The notes beneath the pieces are model-generated. The model worked only from the letters and a program-made list of their open reading frames with translations, was not told the origin of the DNA and ran no database searches. Positions 25,161 through 33,294 of a stretch of DNA of 64,000 nt are shown one piece after another (the first letter of the stretch is position 1; the number at the start of each line of letters is the position of its first letter). Where the stretch lies: contig NZ_HG964452.1 in NCBI RefSeq assembly GCF_000612725.1, forward strand, positions 562,540 through 626,539, written 5' to 3'. The DNA comes from Mycolicibacterium austroafricanum (lineage in GTDB: Bacteria > Actinomycetota > Actinomycetes > Mycobacteriales > Mycobacteriaceae). The position numbers and the translations under genes were made by a program.

Positions 25161-25187
25161 CTGGCACTCTCACAGCTCGAGTGCTAA
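25161..25187. promoter_or_regulatory. CIRCE element (HrcA operator)
   Basis: CTGGCACTC-N9-GAGTGCTAA. The consensus is TTAGCACTC-N9-GAGTGCTAA, so the right half is perfect, the left has two mismatches and the spacing is exact. It lies about 70 bp before the Hsp20 start. It predicts HrcA repression relieved by heat stress. Confidence 0.85.
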
Positions 25188-25259
25188 TCTCGCGGGTGCA
25201 CAGTGATTTGGCTGCCCGCCGGGGTGGCGGGCTCTGAGTGACATAGGAGGTGGATTGCT

Positions 25260-25709
25260 GTGCTCCGCTTTGATCCGTTCAGTGACCTTGACGCCTTGAC
25301 CCGGGGCTTGCTGACCAGCCAGACCGGATCAAGTCGCAGCCCTCGGTTCATGCCGATGGACCTCTGCAAGATCGACGACCACTACGTGTTGACCGCCGAC
25401 CTTCCCGGCGTGGATCCCGGTTCGGTCGACGTCAACGTCGACAACGGCACGCTCACCATCTCGGCCCACCGCACCGCACGGTCGGAAGAATCGACTCAGT
25501 GGCTGGCCAACGAGCGGTTCTTCGGCAGCTACCGCAGACAGCTGTCGCTCGGCGATGGCGTTGACACCGCGGCGATTTCGGCGACCTACGAGAACGGCGT
25601 GCTGACCGTGACGATTCCCGTCGCCGAGAAGGCCAAACCGCGCAAGATCGAGATCAGCCACACCGGCAACCAGAAGTCCATCCAGCCGACCACGGTCGAA
25701 GCCGGGTAA
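25260..25709 (+). CDS. Hsp20/alpha-crystallin family small heat shock protein
   Basis: A 149-aa holdase chaperone. N-terminal LRFDPFSDLDALTRGLL, then an alpha-crystallin domain (about 35-125) with DLPGVDPGSVDVNVDNGTLTISA and the closing ATYENGVLTVTIPV motif. GTG start at 25260 with a perfect AGGAGG 9 nt upstream. It protects unfolded proteins and is controlled by the CIRCE element in front, unlike acr2-type genes of M. tuberculosis, which are mainly HspR/SigE controlled. Confidence 0.93.
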   Translation: MLRFDPFSDLDALTRGLLTSQTGSSRSPRFMPMDLCKIDDHYVLTADLPGVDPGSVDVNVDNGTLTISAHRTARSEESTQWLANERFFGSYRRQLSLGDGVDTAAISATYENGVLTVTIPVAEKAKPRKIEISHTGNQKSIQPTTVEAG

Positions 25710-25718
25710 CCCCGGCGG

Positions 25719-26315
25719 TCAGCTGTTGCGGTCCAACCGGAATCGCAGGTTGGACCGCACAGCAGGCCATTCGATGTCGAGAATCGAGTACACCACGGTG
25801 TCCCGCCGGGATCCGTCGGGCAGCAGTTGATGGCTGCGCAGCACGCCGTCGAGCTTGGCGCCGAGCCGCTCGATCGCGGCACGGCTGGCGAAGTTGAAGT
25901 AGTGGGTGCGGAACTCCACTGCGACGCAGCCCAACTCGTCGAACGCGTGTCCCAGCATCAGGAGTTTCGTCTCGGTGTTGACGCCGGTGCGGCGCGCCGT
26001 CTCGACGAACCAGGTGTTGCCGATCTCCAGCCGACGATTGGGGCCGTCGACGTTGAGGTAGCTCGAGGACCCGATCAGCCCGCCGTCACGCCCTCGCACC
26101 ACGAACGTCAACCCGGTGTCCGGCCGTTGCAGACCCAACCGCATCTCGACCCAAGTTCCGGCGGCGCCCGGCTTCGGCGTGCCGGTGAACCACAGCCGGC
26201 CCAACTCGCCGTCGGCGGCCGCGGCTTCGACCTCCGGAAGATGTTCGCGGGCAAGCGGTTCCAGACTCACCCACCGATCACCCGTCAGCGTGACGGGCTC
26301 CACGAAGCCGCTCAT
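25719..26315 (-). CDS. GNAT family N-acetyltransferase
   Basis: A 198-aa RimJ/RimL-type acetyltransferase: VTLTGDRWVSLEPLAREHLPEV at the start, SSYLNVDGPNRRLEIGNTWFVETARRTGVNTETKLLMLGHAFDELGCVAVEFRTHYFN in the centre and ASRAAIERLGAKLDGVLRSH at the end. It is expected to acetylate an amine or protein N-terminus with acetyl-CoA. The ATG overlaps the stop of the upstream membrane gene (ATGA). Confidence 0.87.
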   Translation of the reverse strand: MSGFVEPVTLTGDRWVSLEPLAREHLPEVEAAAADGELGRLWFTGTPKPGAAGTWVEMRLGLQRPDTGLTFVVRGRDGGLIGSSSYLNVDGPNRRLEIGNTWFVETARRTGVNTETKLLMLGHAFDELGCVAVEFRTHYFNFASRAAIERLGAKLDGVLRSHQLLPDGSRRDTVVYSILDIEWPAVRSNLRFRLDRNS

Positions 26316-26743
26316 CGCATCGGCTCCGACGATGTCCACACCGACAGCATCGTCCACACCGACAGCAGTACCGCGACCAGCGCCAGCGCCGCGGCGACGT
26401 AGAGGCCGTAGCCCGCGGACACCGGTGAATAGACGTAGAGCCGGTAGAACCAGACGATCAGCACCACGAGAAGCACCGAAACCGCCAGCGCCGCCGTGGA
26501 AGCCATCCGTCCCGAAATCCCCCGTGCCGCCATCGCCCCCGCCACCACCAACGTCGACGACAACAGCACGACCAGTTGCCCGACACCGAACGCCGGAGGG
26601 GGCACCGGCATCGCACCGGCGACCCCGCCGATCGCGTTGGCCCGGCCACCGCCTTCGGCCGACGTGAGCCACGGCAACCAGGCAGTGACGGCGACCAGCA
26701 GCGCGCACAGCGCGACCAGCCACCCCGGAAGCGCGCGACCCAT
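26312..26743 (-). CDS. Four-span membrane protein of unknown function
   Basis: A 143-aa protein with four hydrophobic stretches (WLVALCALLVAVTAWLPW, VGQLVVLLSSTLVVAGAM, AALAVSVLLVVLIVWFY, GLYVAAALALVAVLLSVW). No family recognised. The C-terminal LSVWTMLSVWTSS comes from a 16-bp direct repeat near 26334-26364. It precedes and overlaps a GNAT gene, so it belongs to the same transcript. Confidence 0.65.
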   Translation of the reverse strand: MGRALPGWLVALCALLVAVTAWLPWLTSAEGGGRANAIGGVAGAMPVPPPAFGVGQLVVLLSSTLVVAGAMAARGISGRMASTAALAVSVLLVVLIVWFYRLYVYSPVSAGYGLYVAAALALVAVLLSVWTMLSVWTSSEPMR

Positions 26744-26768
26744 GGCGGAAGCCTACTAAAGTGAGCCG
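26744..26768. promoter_or_regulatory. 25-bp divergent region with two back-to-back -10 boxes
   Basis: Plus: TAAAGT (26757-26762) ends 6 nt before ATG 26769. Minus: TAGGCT (26755-26750) ends 6 nt before ATG 26743. Both genes appear leaderless, and each -35 must fall inside the other gene. Confidence 0.5.
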
Positions 26769-27215
26769 ATGAGCGATCTCCCCGAATGGGCGCGTCGTCT
26801 GGACTTCTCACCGCATCCCGAGGGCGGCTGGTTCAAGGAGACGTGGCGCAGCGATCTGACGATTCCGCAGTCGGTCCTGCCGCCGGACTACACCGGATGC
26901 CGCAATGCCGGCACCGCGATCCTGTTTCTGCTCATGCCGGGCCAGCAGTCGGCCTGGCACACGGTCCGCAGCGCCGAACTGTGGCTCTACCACTCCGGCG
27001 GGCCGCTTCAGCTCGAGGTCGGCGCCCACCAGGAATCCGCGATCGTCCACCTGCTGGGAGCCGACATCGAGGCGGGCGAGACTCCGCAGTTCGTGGTGCC
27101 GCCCGGGCATTGGCAGCGGGCCCGGCCCCGCGACGGCCAACCGTGCCTGGTGAGTTGCGTGGTGGTGCCCGGATTCGATTTCGCCGATTTCGCGCTCGGT
27201 GCGGCTACCGACTGA
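26769..27215 (+). CDS. Cupin domain protein, DUF985 family
   Basis: A 148-aa beta-barrel protein. LDFSPHPEGGWFKETWRS at the start, LFLLMPGQQSAWHTVRSAELWLYHSGGPL and FVVPPGHWQRARP are typical of DUF985 cupins. The role is unknown, perhaps binding or isomerising a small sugar-like ligand. Its stop overlaps the convergent gene by 11 bp. Confidence 0.85.
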   Translation: MSDLPEWARRLDFSPHPEGGWFKETWRSDLTIPQSVLPPDYTGCRNAGTAILFLLMPGQQSAWHTVRSAELWLYHSGGPLQLEVGAHQESAIVHLLGADIEAGETPQFVVPPGHWQRARPRDGQPCLVSCVVVPGFDFADFALGAATD

Positions 27216-27930
27216 GCAGCTCGACCGCGGCCGCGACCAGCGCCGCGTTGCCCTCGGCGGTGGACCCGTCCGGCAACACCAGGGTGTCCTCCATCCCGAT
27301 GCGGGTCTGCACTCTCCGTACACGCGCGTGTTCCAGTAACGGCCAACAGCTTTCGTCGAGCCCGTGCAACAGCACGGGTGCCGGCGAACCCGCCGTGGCG
27401 ACGATGCCCAACAGTTCGTCGGCGGTGGTGGTGTCGCCGTCGGCCCCCAATTCGACCATCACGCGCATGCAGTGCTGCGTGACGTCGGAGGCCGCCCAGG
27501 ACCGCGCCGCGTCGGCGTGAAAGAGGCCGACCTCGACCCCGAGCCCGCGGCTGAGCAGAAGCCTGGCCAGCTCCGGCGAGCCGGGCTCGTGCCAGTTCAG
27601 CGACGCGAAGTCCGGCAGGACACTCCAGCTTTCGACGGCCCGCAGGCGCTGCTCGGCATCCGGCAGCGCCCAGTAGCCGGTCGTCACGCCCAGCGGCAAA
27701 CCGGGCAATGTGTGCCGCACCGCGGCGACCGCGGCGTCGACCTCGCGCGCCAGCAGGGAATCCACCCCGTCGGCCGTCTTCGGATGCATGTGCACCGCGC
27801 TGGCGCCGGCCCGATGGGCGGCCACCGCTTCGGCTGCCAGCTGGTCGGGCGTGACGGGCAGCCGGGGATGCTGGTCTGGAGTGCGCGCGCCGTTGATGCA
27901 CGCTTTGAGGTAGACCCCTGCAGTGACCAT
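27205..27930 (-). CDS. 3-keto-5-aminohexanoate cleavage enzyme family protein (BKACE, DUF849)
   Basis: A 241-aa TIM-barrel zinc enzyme: VYLKACINGARTP at the start, GASAVHMHPKTADG (His pair binding metal), and SLNWHEPGSPELARLLLSRGLGVEVGLFHADAA. BKACE enzymes transfer an acetyl-like unit from beta-keto acids to acetyl-CoA. It is shorter than the classical 275-310 aa enzymes. ATG 27930 selected; ATG 27939 would add three residues. The 3' end overlaps the cupin gene. Confidence 0.78.
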   Translation of the reverse strand: MVTAGVYLKACINGARTPDQHPRLPVTPDQLAAEAVAAHRAGASAVHMHPKTADGVDSLLAREVDAAVAAVRHTLPGLPLGVTTGYWALPDAEQRLRAVESWSVLPDFASLNWHEPGSPELARLLLSRGLGVEVGLFHADAARSWAASDVTQHCMRVMVELGADGDTTTADELLGIVATAGSPAPVLLHGLDESCWPLLEHARVRRVQTRIGMEDTLVLPDGSTAEGNAALVAAAVELLSR

Positions 27931-28084
27931 GTCACCCATCTTGTCGCCATTGGGCGTGGGGCGCTTGATGTGCGGGGGTGGCCGCGTACATTCGGATGCG
28001 GACCGTTTCACGTTCCCCAGGCTGGGTAGTAGAGAACCAGCGCCCCGCCCGGGCGTGATTCATCTGCGCCGACAGGACGTCTAA

Positions 28085-29023
28085 ATGGCTAACAGCTCGA
28101 CTGACCAAGCGAACAAAACCGCAGAATCTGCCTGGTTGTCCAAGTCCGCCGCCCAGACCCGCGGCTCGGACAAGACCGAGGTGCAATTCCACTACGACAT
28201 CTCCAACGACTTCTTCAAGCTGTGGCAGGACCCGTCGCAGACCTACAGCTGCGCCTACTTCGAGCGCGACGACATGACCTTGGAGGAGGCTCAGCTCGCC
28301 AAGGTCGATCTGTCGCTGGGCAAGCTCGGCCTGGAGCCCGGGATGACGCTGCTCGACATCGGCTGCGGCTGGGGGTCGACGATCGCGCGCGCGGTCGAGA
28401 AGTACGACGTCAACGTCATCGGGTTGACACTGTCGGAGAACCAGAAACAGCACATCGAGCAGAACAGGTTCCCGCAGCTCAAGACCGACCGAAAGATGGA
28501 AGTTCGGCTGCAGCCGTGGGAGGAGTTCGACGGCAAGGTGGACCGCGTCGTGTCCATCGGCGCCTTCGAGCACTTCGGCTTCAACAAGTACGACGACTAC
28601 TTCAAGAAGACGTTCAGCTGGATGCCCGACGACGGGGTCATGTTGCTGCACACGATCATCATCCCCAGCGATGAAGAGATCAAAGCCAAGAAGCTGCCTC
28701 TGACCATGTCGAACGTGCGCTTCATCAAGTTCATCATGGACGAGATCTACCCCGGCGGGCGTCTTCCGTTGGCCGCTCAGGTCACCGACGCCGCGACGCG
28801 CAACGGCTACACGGTCACCCGCGAGCAGCACCTGCAGCCGCACTACGTCAAGACGCTCGATACGTGGGCTTCGAACCTCAAAGACAAGAAGGACGAGGCC
28901 ATCGCGATCACCTCGGAGCAGATCTACGAGCGGTTTTACAAGTATCTGACCGGCTGTGCGGACCTGTTCCGCGACGGCTACACCGACGTCGTCCAGTTCA
29001 CCTGTGAGAAGTCAGGGGTGTAG
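28085..29023 (+). CDS. Cyclopropane mycolic acid synthase family methyltransferase
   Basis: A 312-aa SAM-dependent enzyme of the CmaA/MmaA/PcaA family that modifies double bonds of meromycolic chains on AcpM. SAM motif [11 protein letters not shown], active-site [21 protein letters not shown] (bicarbonate-binding His) and [10 protein letters not shown] are all intact. A 25-residue polar N-terminal extension precedes the usual [12 protein letters not shown]. Which mycolate modification it makes cannot be told. Confidence 0.9.
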   Translation: MANSSTDQANKTAESAWLSKSAAQTRGSDKTEVQFHYDISNDFFKLWQDPSQTYSCAYFERDDMTLEEAQLAKVDLSLGKLGLEPGMTLLDIGCGWGSTIARAVEKYDVNVIGLTLSENQKQHIEQNRFPQLKTDRKMEVRLQPWEEFDGKVDRVVSIGAFEHFGFNKYDDYFKKTFSWMPDDGVMLLHTIIIPSDEEIKAKKLPLTMSNVRFIKFIMDEIYPGGRLPLAAQVTDAATRNGYTVTREQHLQPHYVKTLDTWASNLKDKKDEAIAITSEQIYERFYKYLTGCADLFRDGYTDVVQFTCEKSGV

Positions 29024-29101
29024 GCGATTTCGGGCACACGCGTTACCTGATCACAGACGCACGCAACGAAAGTCCGCTTTCCGGATGGAGGTTGGTCGGG
29101 G

Positions 29102-29998
29102 ATGGCCAAGAGCTCGGTGAACCCGCCCGCGGCAGGTAAGAACATGGAACCCCACTTCGAAGAGGTTCAGGCGCACTACGACCTCTCCGACGACTTCTTC
29201 GGTCTGTTCCAGGATCCGTCCCGGACGTACAGCTGCGCGTTCTACGAGCGCGACGACGTGACGCTGGCCGAGGCGCAGATGGCCAAAATCGACCTGGCGC
29301 TGGGCAAGCTGGAGCTGAAGCCCGGCATGACGCTGCTCGACATCGGCTGCGGCTGGGGCTCGGTGCTGCAGCGCGCGGTCGAGAAGTACGACGTCAACGT
29401 CGTCGGCCTGACCCTGAGCCGCAACCAGTGCAGATTCGCGCAGGAACTCCTCGACGGGCTGGACACCGAGCGGTCCCGTCGCATTCTGCTGCGGGGCTGG
29501 GAACAGTTCGACGAACCGGTCGACCGCATCGTCAGCATCGAGGCGATCGAGGCGTTCCCCCAGGAGCGCTACGCGCCGTTCTTCCAGATGTGCAGCCGCG
29601 CGCTGCCCCGCGGGGGGCGCATGCTGTTGCAGGCCATCCTCGGCCACCCGCTGAAGAAGTGGCCGGAGATGGGCATCCCGATCGTGATGTCCGACCTGAA
29701 GTTCATGCGGTTCATCGCCAAGGAGATCTTCCCGGGCGGCTCGGTGCCGAGCGAGGAGAACATCGTCGAGCTGTCCGCGGACGCGGGGTTCACGCTGGAG
29801 CAGACGCAGTTCCTCAACCAGGACTACGTGCGCACCCTCGACACCTGGGCGCAGGCGCTGGAGGCCCACCACGACGAAGCGGTCGCGGCCACCTCCGAGG
29901 AGGTCTATCAGCGGTACATGAAGTACCTGACCGGCTGCAGCGATTTCTTCAACCGCGGCATCAGCGAGCTGGGACAGTTCACGCTCGTCAAGACCTGA
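29102..29998 (+). CDS. Mycolic acid methyltransferase-family protein, UmaA-like, altered active site
   Basis: A 298-aa paralogue of the upstream gene. SAM motif [11 protein letters not shown] is kept. The active-site segment reads SIEAIEAFPQERYAPFF and the usual LLHT is LLQAILGHP, so the bicarbonate-binding His is Gln. The pattern MSDLKFMRFIAKEIFPGG and the end YLTGCSDFFNRGISELGQFTLVK resemble UmaA of M. tuberculosis more than CmaA/PcaA. It may do a hydroxylating or atypical methyl transfer, or be non-catalytic. Confidence 0.8.
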   Translation: MAKSSVNPPAAGKNMEPHFEEVQAHYDLSDDFFGLFQDPSRTYSCAFYERDDVTLAEAQMAKIDLALGKLELKPGMTLLDIGCGWGSVLQRAVEKYDVNVVGLTLSRNQCRFAQELLDGLDTERSRRILLRGWEQFDEPVDRIVSIEAIEAFPQERYAPFFQMCSRALPRGGRMLLQAILGHPLKKWPEMGIPIVMSDLKFMRFIAKEIFPGGSVPSEENIVELSADAGFTLEQTQFLNQDYVRTLDTWAQALEAHHDEAVAATSEEVYQRYMKYLTGCSDFFNRGISELGQFTLVKT

Positions 29999-30007
29999 CG
30001 GCTGTCC

Positions 30008-31243
30008 TCACGGCCTGCCGAACACCAGCGACACGTTGTGGCCGCCGAAGCCGAACGAGTTGTTGATCGCGTACTTGAAGTCACCGTGCCGCGGCTCACC
30101 GGCGACCACATCGAGGTCGATCTCCGGGTCGAGGTTCTTCAGGTTGCGCGTCGCGGGGATGACGCCGTCGCGCAGCGCCAGCAGCGTCAGGATCGACTCG
30201 ACCGCACCGACGGCCCCGACCGAGTGGCCGAGAGCTCCTTTGGGTGCGTAGACGGCGGGCTTGTGCCCGCCGAGCGCGTAGTTGATGGCGACCCCTTCGG
30301 CGACGTCGCCGACGGTGGTGCCGGTGGCGTGGGCGTTGACGTGGTCGATGTCGGTGGCCGACAACCCGGCCAGCTCGACGGCGTGGGACATCGCATACCC
30401 GGCCCGTTTGCCGTTCGGGTCGGGAGCGACCATGTGGAAGCCGTCGGAGGTGATGCTGGCGCCCATCAGCCGGCCCAGGACCTTGGCGCCGCGGGCTCTG
30501 GCATGCTCCGCGGTCTCGATGACCAGCAGTGCGCCGCCCTCCCCGAAGACGAAACCGTCGCGGTCCCTGTCGAACGGCCGGCAGGCGCCCGGTGGATCGT
30601 CGTTGTTGGTCGACATCACGATGCGCATCTGCGCGAACCCGGCGATCGGCACCGCCTCGATCCGGGCTTCCACCCCACCGCAGATCGCGATGTCGGCCTC
30701 ACCGAAGATGATGTGCCGCCACGCCTGGGCGATGCCCTCGGACCCCGAGGCGCAGGCCGACACGGGGGCGAGGATGCCGGCCCTCGCATGACGTTCCAGG
30801 GCCACCGCGGACGACGGCCCACTGGGCGCGTACTGCTGCACGACCGTAGGGTTGACCAACTCGAGGTGGTGTTCGCGCAGGTGGTCGTAGGCGAAGGCGA
30901 GTTCTTCGATACCGCCCATGCCGGTACCGATCGACACCGTCAACCGGTTCGGGTCGACGTCCGGCGAGCCGGCGTTCTCCCAGACCCGGCGGCCGAGGAC
31001 CACGGCCATCCGCTGCACGTAGGACAGTTCCCAGTTCTCTTCCGGAGTCAGCTGCTCGTCGAACGTCTCCAGCAGGTGCCCGCCGATGCGAACCGGCAGG
31101 TCGAACTCCTCGATGAACGAGTCCTCCAGGCGGCGGATGCCGCTGCGGCCTTCCAGCAGCGCCTGCCACGTCGACTCGACGTCCGTGCCGAGTGCCGTCG
31201 TCATGGCAACTCCTGTCACCACCACGTCCGGAAATCTGCTCAT
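30008..31243 (-). CDS. Beta-ketoacyl-ACP synthase, KasA/KasB-like
   Basis: A 411-aa FabF-type condensing enzyme. Catalytic residues fit: C164 in [10 protein letters not shown]305 in NAHATGTT, K335 and H340 in [12 protein letters not shown]. The run [17 protein letters not shown] and the close [22 protein letters not shown] are like KasA/KasB, which elongate meromycolate precursors in FAS-II. It stands alone, without fabD, acpM or accD6, and is convergent with mycolate methyltransferase genes. ATG at 31243. Confidence 0.88.
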   Translation of the reverse strand: MSRFPDVVVTGVAMTTALGTDVESTWQALLEGRSGIRRLEDSFIEEFDLPVRIGGHLLETFDEQLTPEENWELSYVQRMAVVLGRRVWENAGSPDVDPNRLTVSIGTGMGGIEELAFAYDHLREHHLELVNPTVVQQYAPSGPSSAVALERHARAGILAPVSACASGSEGIAQAWRHIIFGEADIAICGGVEARIEAVPIAGFAQMRIVMSTNNDDPPGACRPFDRDRDGFVFGEGGALLVIETAEHARARGAKVLGRLMGASITSDGFHMVAPDPNGKRAGYAMSHAVELAGLSATDIDHVNAHATGTTVGDVAEGVAINYALGGHKPAVYAPKGALGHSVGAVGAVESILTLLALRDGVIPATRNLKNLDPEIDLDVVAGEPRHGDFKYAINNSFGFGGHNVSLVFGRP

Positions 31244-31411
31244 GGGCCCCCCATGCATGCCGATATCTGTCGCGGTATTACCCACACCCTCGACATTTAC
31301 TCCACGAGGGACGGGTCTCGCTACGGATCATGGCACAGCTGACGCGGGGCAGAAATTAACGTACGCGGCGATAAGAGTGGCCGCAGGCCCTCCCCGACCC
31401 GGGCCGGAGGG

Positions 31412-32182
31412 TCAGCCCTGGATCGAGGACAGATTGAAGCCGGCCCCGGTCGGGTCGGCGACGGCGGCGAGCCTGCCGTACGGGGTGTCCTCCGCACCGC
31501 GCACGACGCTGCCGCCGTGGTCGGTGACGAGCGCAACGGTCTTGTCGACGTCATCAGCGCCGAGAAAGAAGCACCAGTTCGACGGGGCCTCACCCGGGAT
31601 GTTGCTCCCGTCCATCACACCGACCAACGCTTCACCGTCGAAAAGCGCCGTACTGTAGCGGAATTCGTCGGTGTCCGACACGGTCTCGGTGGTCCAGCCG
31701 AAGACGGTGCGGTAGAAATCGAGCGCGGCGCCGTAGCCGCGGGTGGTCAGCTGGTGATACACCGGGGCGCCGTGCTCCCCGACGATCCCGTATCCGCGGT
31801 GCCCGGTCGGCTGCCACAGACCGAGGAACGCGCCGGTCGGATCGGTCAGCATGCCCATCCAGCCCTTGGCGGGGATCTCCATCGGTGCCACACACGAGGT
31901 GCCGCCGGCCGCGGTGGCCTTGGCGACGGTCGCCTCGATGTCGGCGGTGTGCAGGTAGACGGTCCAGGCGTCGGGCGCGTTCCACTGCGGATCGTTGACC
32001 ATCAACCCGGCGACCGGGTGGCCGTCGCGGAATGCGGTGACGTAGCCGCCGTACTCCGGGCCGGCCGATTCGAAGGTCCAGCCGAACACGGCGCCGTAGA
32101 ACTGCTGCGCACGGTCGAGGTCGGAGGTGGCGAGGTCGATCCAGATGGGTGCGCCCAACGGGGCGGTGGTGGCGACGGGCAT
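31412..32182 (-). CDS. VOC family protein with two glyoxalase-like domains
   Basis: A 256-aa protein with tandem VOC modules: residues about 10-125 (GAPIWIDLATSDLDRAQQFYGAVFGWTF ... DPTGAFLGLWQ) and about 130-250 (GYGAALDFYRTVFGWTTETVS ... DPTGAGFNL). The layout is that of the secreted antigen Rv0577 (CFP30B) of M. tuberculosis. Substrate unknown. ATG with GAGGAGA 5 nt upstream. Confidence 0.85.
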   Translation of the reverse strand: MPVATTAPLGAPIWIDLATSDLDRAQQFYGAVFGWTFESAGPEYGGYVTAFRDGHPVAGLMVNDPQWNAPDAWTVYLHTADIEATVAKATAAGGTSCVAPMEIPAKGWMGMLTDPTGAFLGLWQPTGHRGYGIVGEHGAPVYHQLTTRGYGAALDFYRTVFGWTTETVSDTDEFRYSTALFDGEALVGVMDGSNIPGEAPSNWCFFLGADDVDKTVALVTDHGGSVVRGAEDTPYGRLAAVADPTGAGFNLSSIQG

Positions 32183-32276
32183 TGCGGTCTCCTCGGGTCT
32201 CCTCAGTGGTGGGGATCGGTCACCGTGCAGACCGCCGCGTCGGGAAAAACTCATCGCCCTCTCCACGAATTCGTGC

Positions 32277-32325
32277 GATTTCGGTGTAGTTGGTCAACCG
32301 TGGCGTGACCAGCTACACCGAAATC
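32277..32325. repeat. Intercistronic hairpin element, copy A
   Basis: Left arm GATTTCGGTGTAGTTGGTCA (32277-32296), loop ACCGTGGCG, right arm complementary in 19 of 20 positions. It begins within the stop codon of the amidohydrolase gene (minus strand) and precedes the VOC gene. No U-tract follows. Copies B and C share the arms. Confidence 0.95.
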
Positions 32326-33226
32326 ACGGTCGATGGGAGGCGACCCCCAGTACCCGCAGCGCGTTCTGCTTGTAGATCAGCGGCACCACCGCCGGGTCGA
32401 TGTCGAGGGTGTCGAAGTCGCGGCGCCACCGGTCGATCTGGATGTAGGGGAAATCGGTGCCGAACAACACCTTGGTGCGCAACTGCCGTCCCATCGCGTG
32501 CACGAGCTGCGCCGGGAAGTACTTGGGACTCCAGCCCGACAGGTCGATGTAGACGTTGGCCTTGTGGGTGGCGATCGAGATCTGCGCGTCCACCCACGGC
32601 ACGGCCGGATGAGCCATCACGATCGTCAGCTCCGGGAAGTCGGCGGCGACGTCGTCGAGCAGCATCGGGTCGCTGTAGCGCAGCTTGATGCCGTGGCCGC
32701 CGGGCAGCCCGGCGCCCATGCCGGTCTGGCCGGTGTGGAACAGCGCGGGCACGCCGGCCTCGGCGATCGCATGGTAGATCGGGTAGTAGGCACGGTCGTT
32801 GGGCTCGAACGCCTGCATGCTCGGGTGGAACTTGAAGCCCTTGACGCCGTGGTCGCGGACGAGTTCGTGGACGCGGTGCACGGCGTGGCGGCCCTGCCAC
32901 GGATCGACGGACCCGAACGGGATCAGCACGTCGTTGTTGCGCGCGGCCCCGGCGACCAGGTCTTCGATCGAGTTCGGCGCGTGCCGCATACCGTGGCGGG
33001 CGTCGATGGTGAACACCACCGCGGCGGTGTTGTGCTGCCGGTACTGCTCGGCGACGGCGTCCACGCCGGCGACTACGCCTTTCAACCCCTGCGGCATCTT
33101 GAAGTACTTGCCGGTCGCCTCGACCAGCACGTCGTCGTAGGCGCGGTGGCCGTGGCTGTCGATCTCAACGTGGGTGTGGATGTCGATCGCGGCGACCGCG
33201 TCGAAGTCGATTCCGTACTCGTACAT
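32324..33226 (-). CDS. Amidohydrolase 2 family metal-dependent hydrolase
   Basis: A 300-aa TIM-barrel protein of the ACMSD/amidohydrolase-2 group. Metal ligands are seen as IDIHTHVE at the start, GFKFHPS, MAHPAVPW and the terminal Asp in LFGTDFPYIQ. Such enzymes decarboxylate or hydrate ring-cleavage products. It is the last gene of the catabolic operon before the VOC gene, and hairpin B lies 14 nt upstream of its ATG. Confidence 0.88.
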   Translation of the reverse strand: MYEYGIDFDAVAAIDIHTHVEIDSHGHRAYDDVLVEATGKYFKMPQGLKGVVAGVDAVAEQYRQHNTAAVVFTIDARHGMRHAPNSIEDLVAGAARNNDVLIPFGSVDPWQGRHAVHRVHELVRDHGVKGFKFHPSMQAFEPNDRAYYPIYHAIAEAGVPALFHTGQTGMGAGLPGGHGIKLRYSDPMLLDDVAADFPELTIVMAHPAVPWVDAQISIATHKANVYIDLSGWSPKYFPAQLVHAMGRQLRTKVLFGTDFPYIQIDRWRRDFDTLDIDPAVVPLIYKQNALRVLGVASHRP

Positions 33227-33240
33227 GACGTTTACCCCGC

Positions 33241-33289
33241 GATTTCGGTGTAGTTGGTCAACCGTAGCGTGACCAACTACACCGAAATC
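33241..33289. repeat. Intercistronic hairpin element, copy B
   Basis: Perfect 20-bp arms, GATTTCGGTGTAGTTGGTCA at 33241-33260 and its complement at 33270-33289, with loop ACCGTAGCG. It lies 5 nt after the aldehyde dehydrogenase stop and 14 nt before the amidohydrolase ATG. Confidence 0.97.
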
Positions 33290-33294
33290 CCTGC

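Noticed and set aside
25679..25730. GC-rich inverted repeat at the Hsp20/GNAT convergent junction as a terminator
   Set aside because: Only a 5-bp CCGGG/CCCGG stem overlapping the stop and no T tract; too weak to call.
32277..32325. Hairpins A, B and C as Rho-independent terminators
   Set aside because: No T-rich tract follows on either strand, and all three sit within a gene series transcribed in one direction with SD sites right after them.
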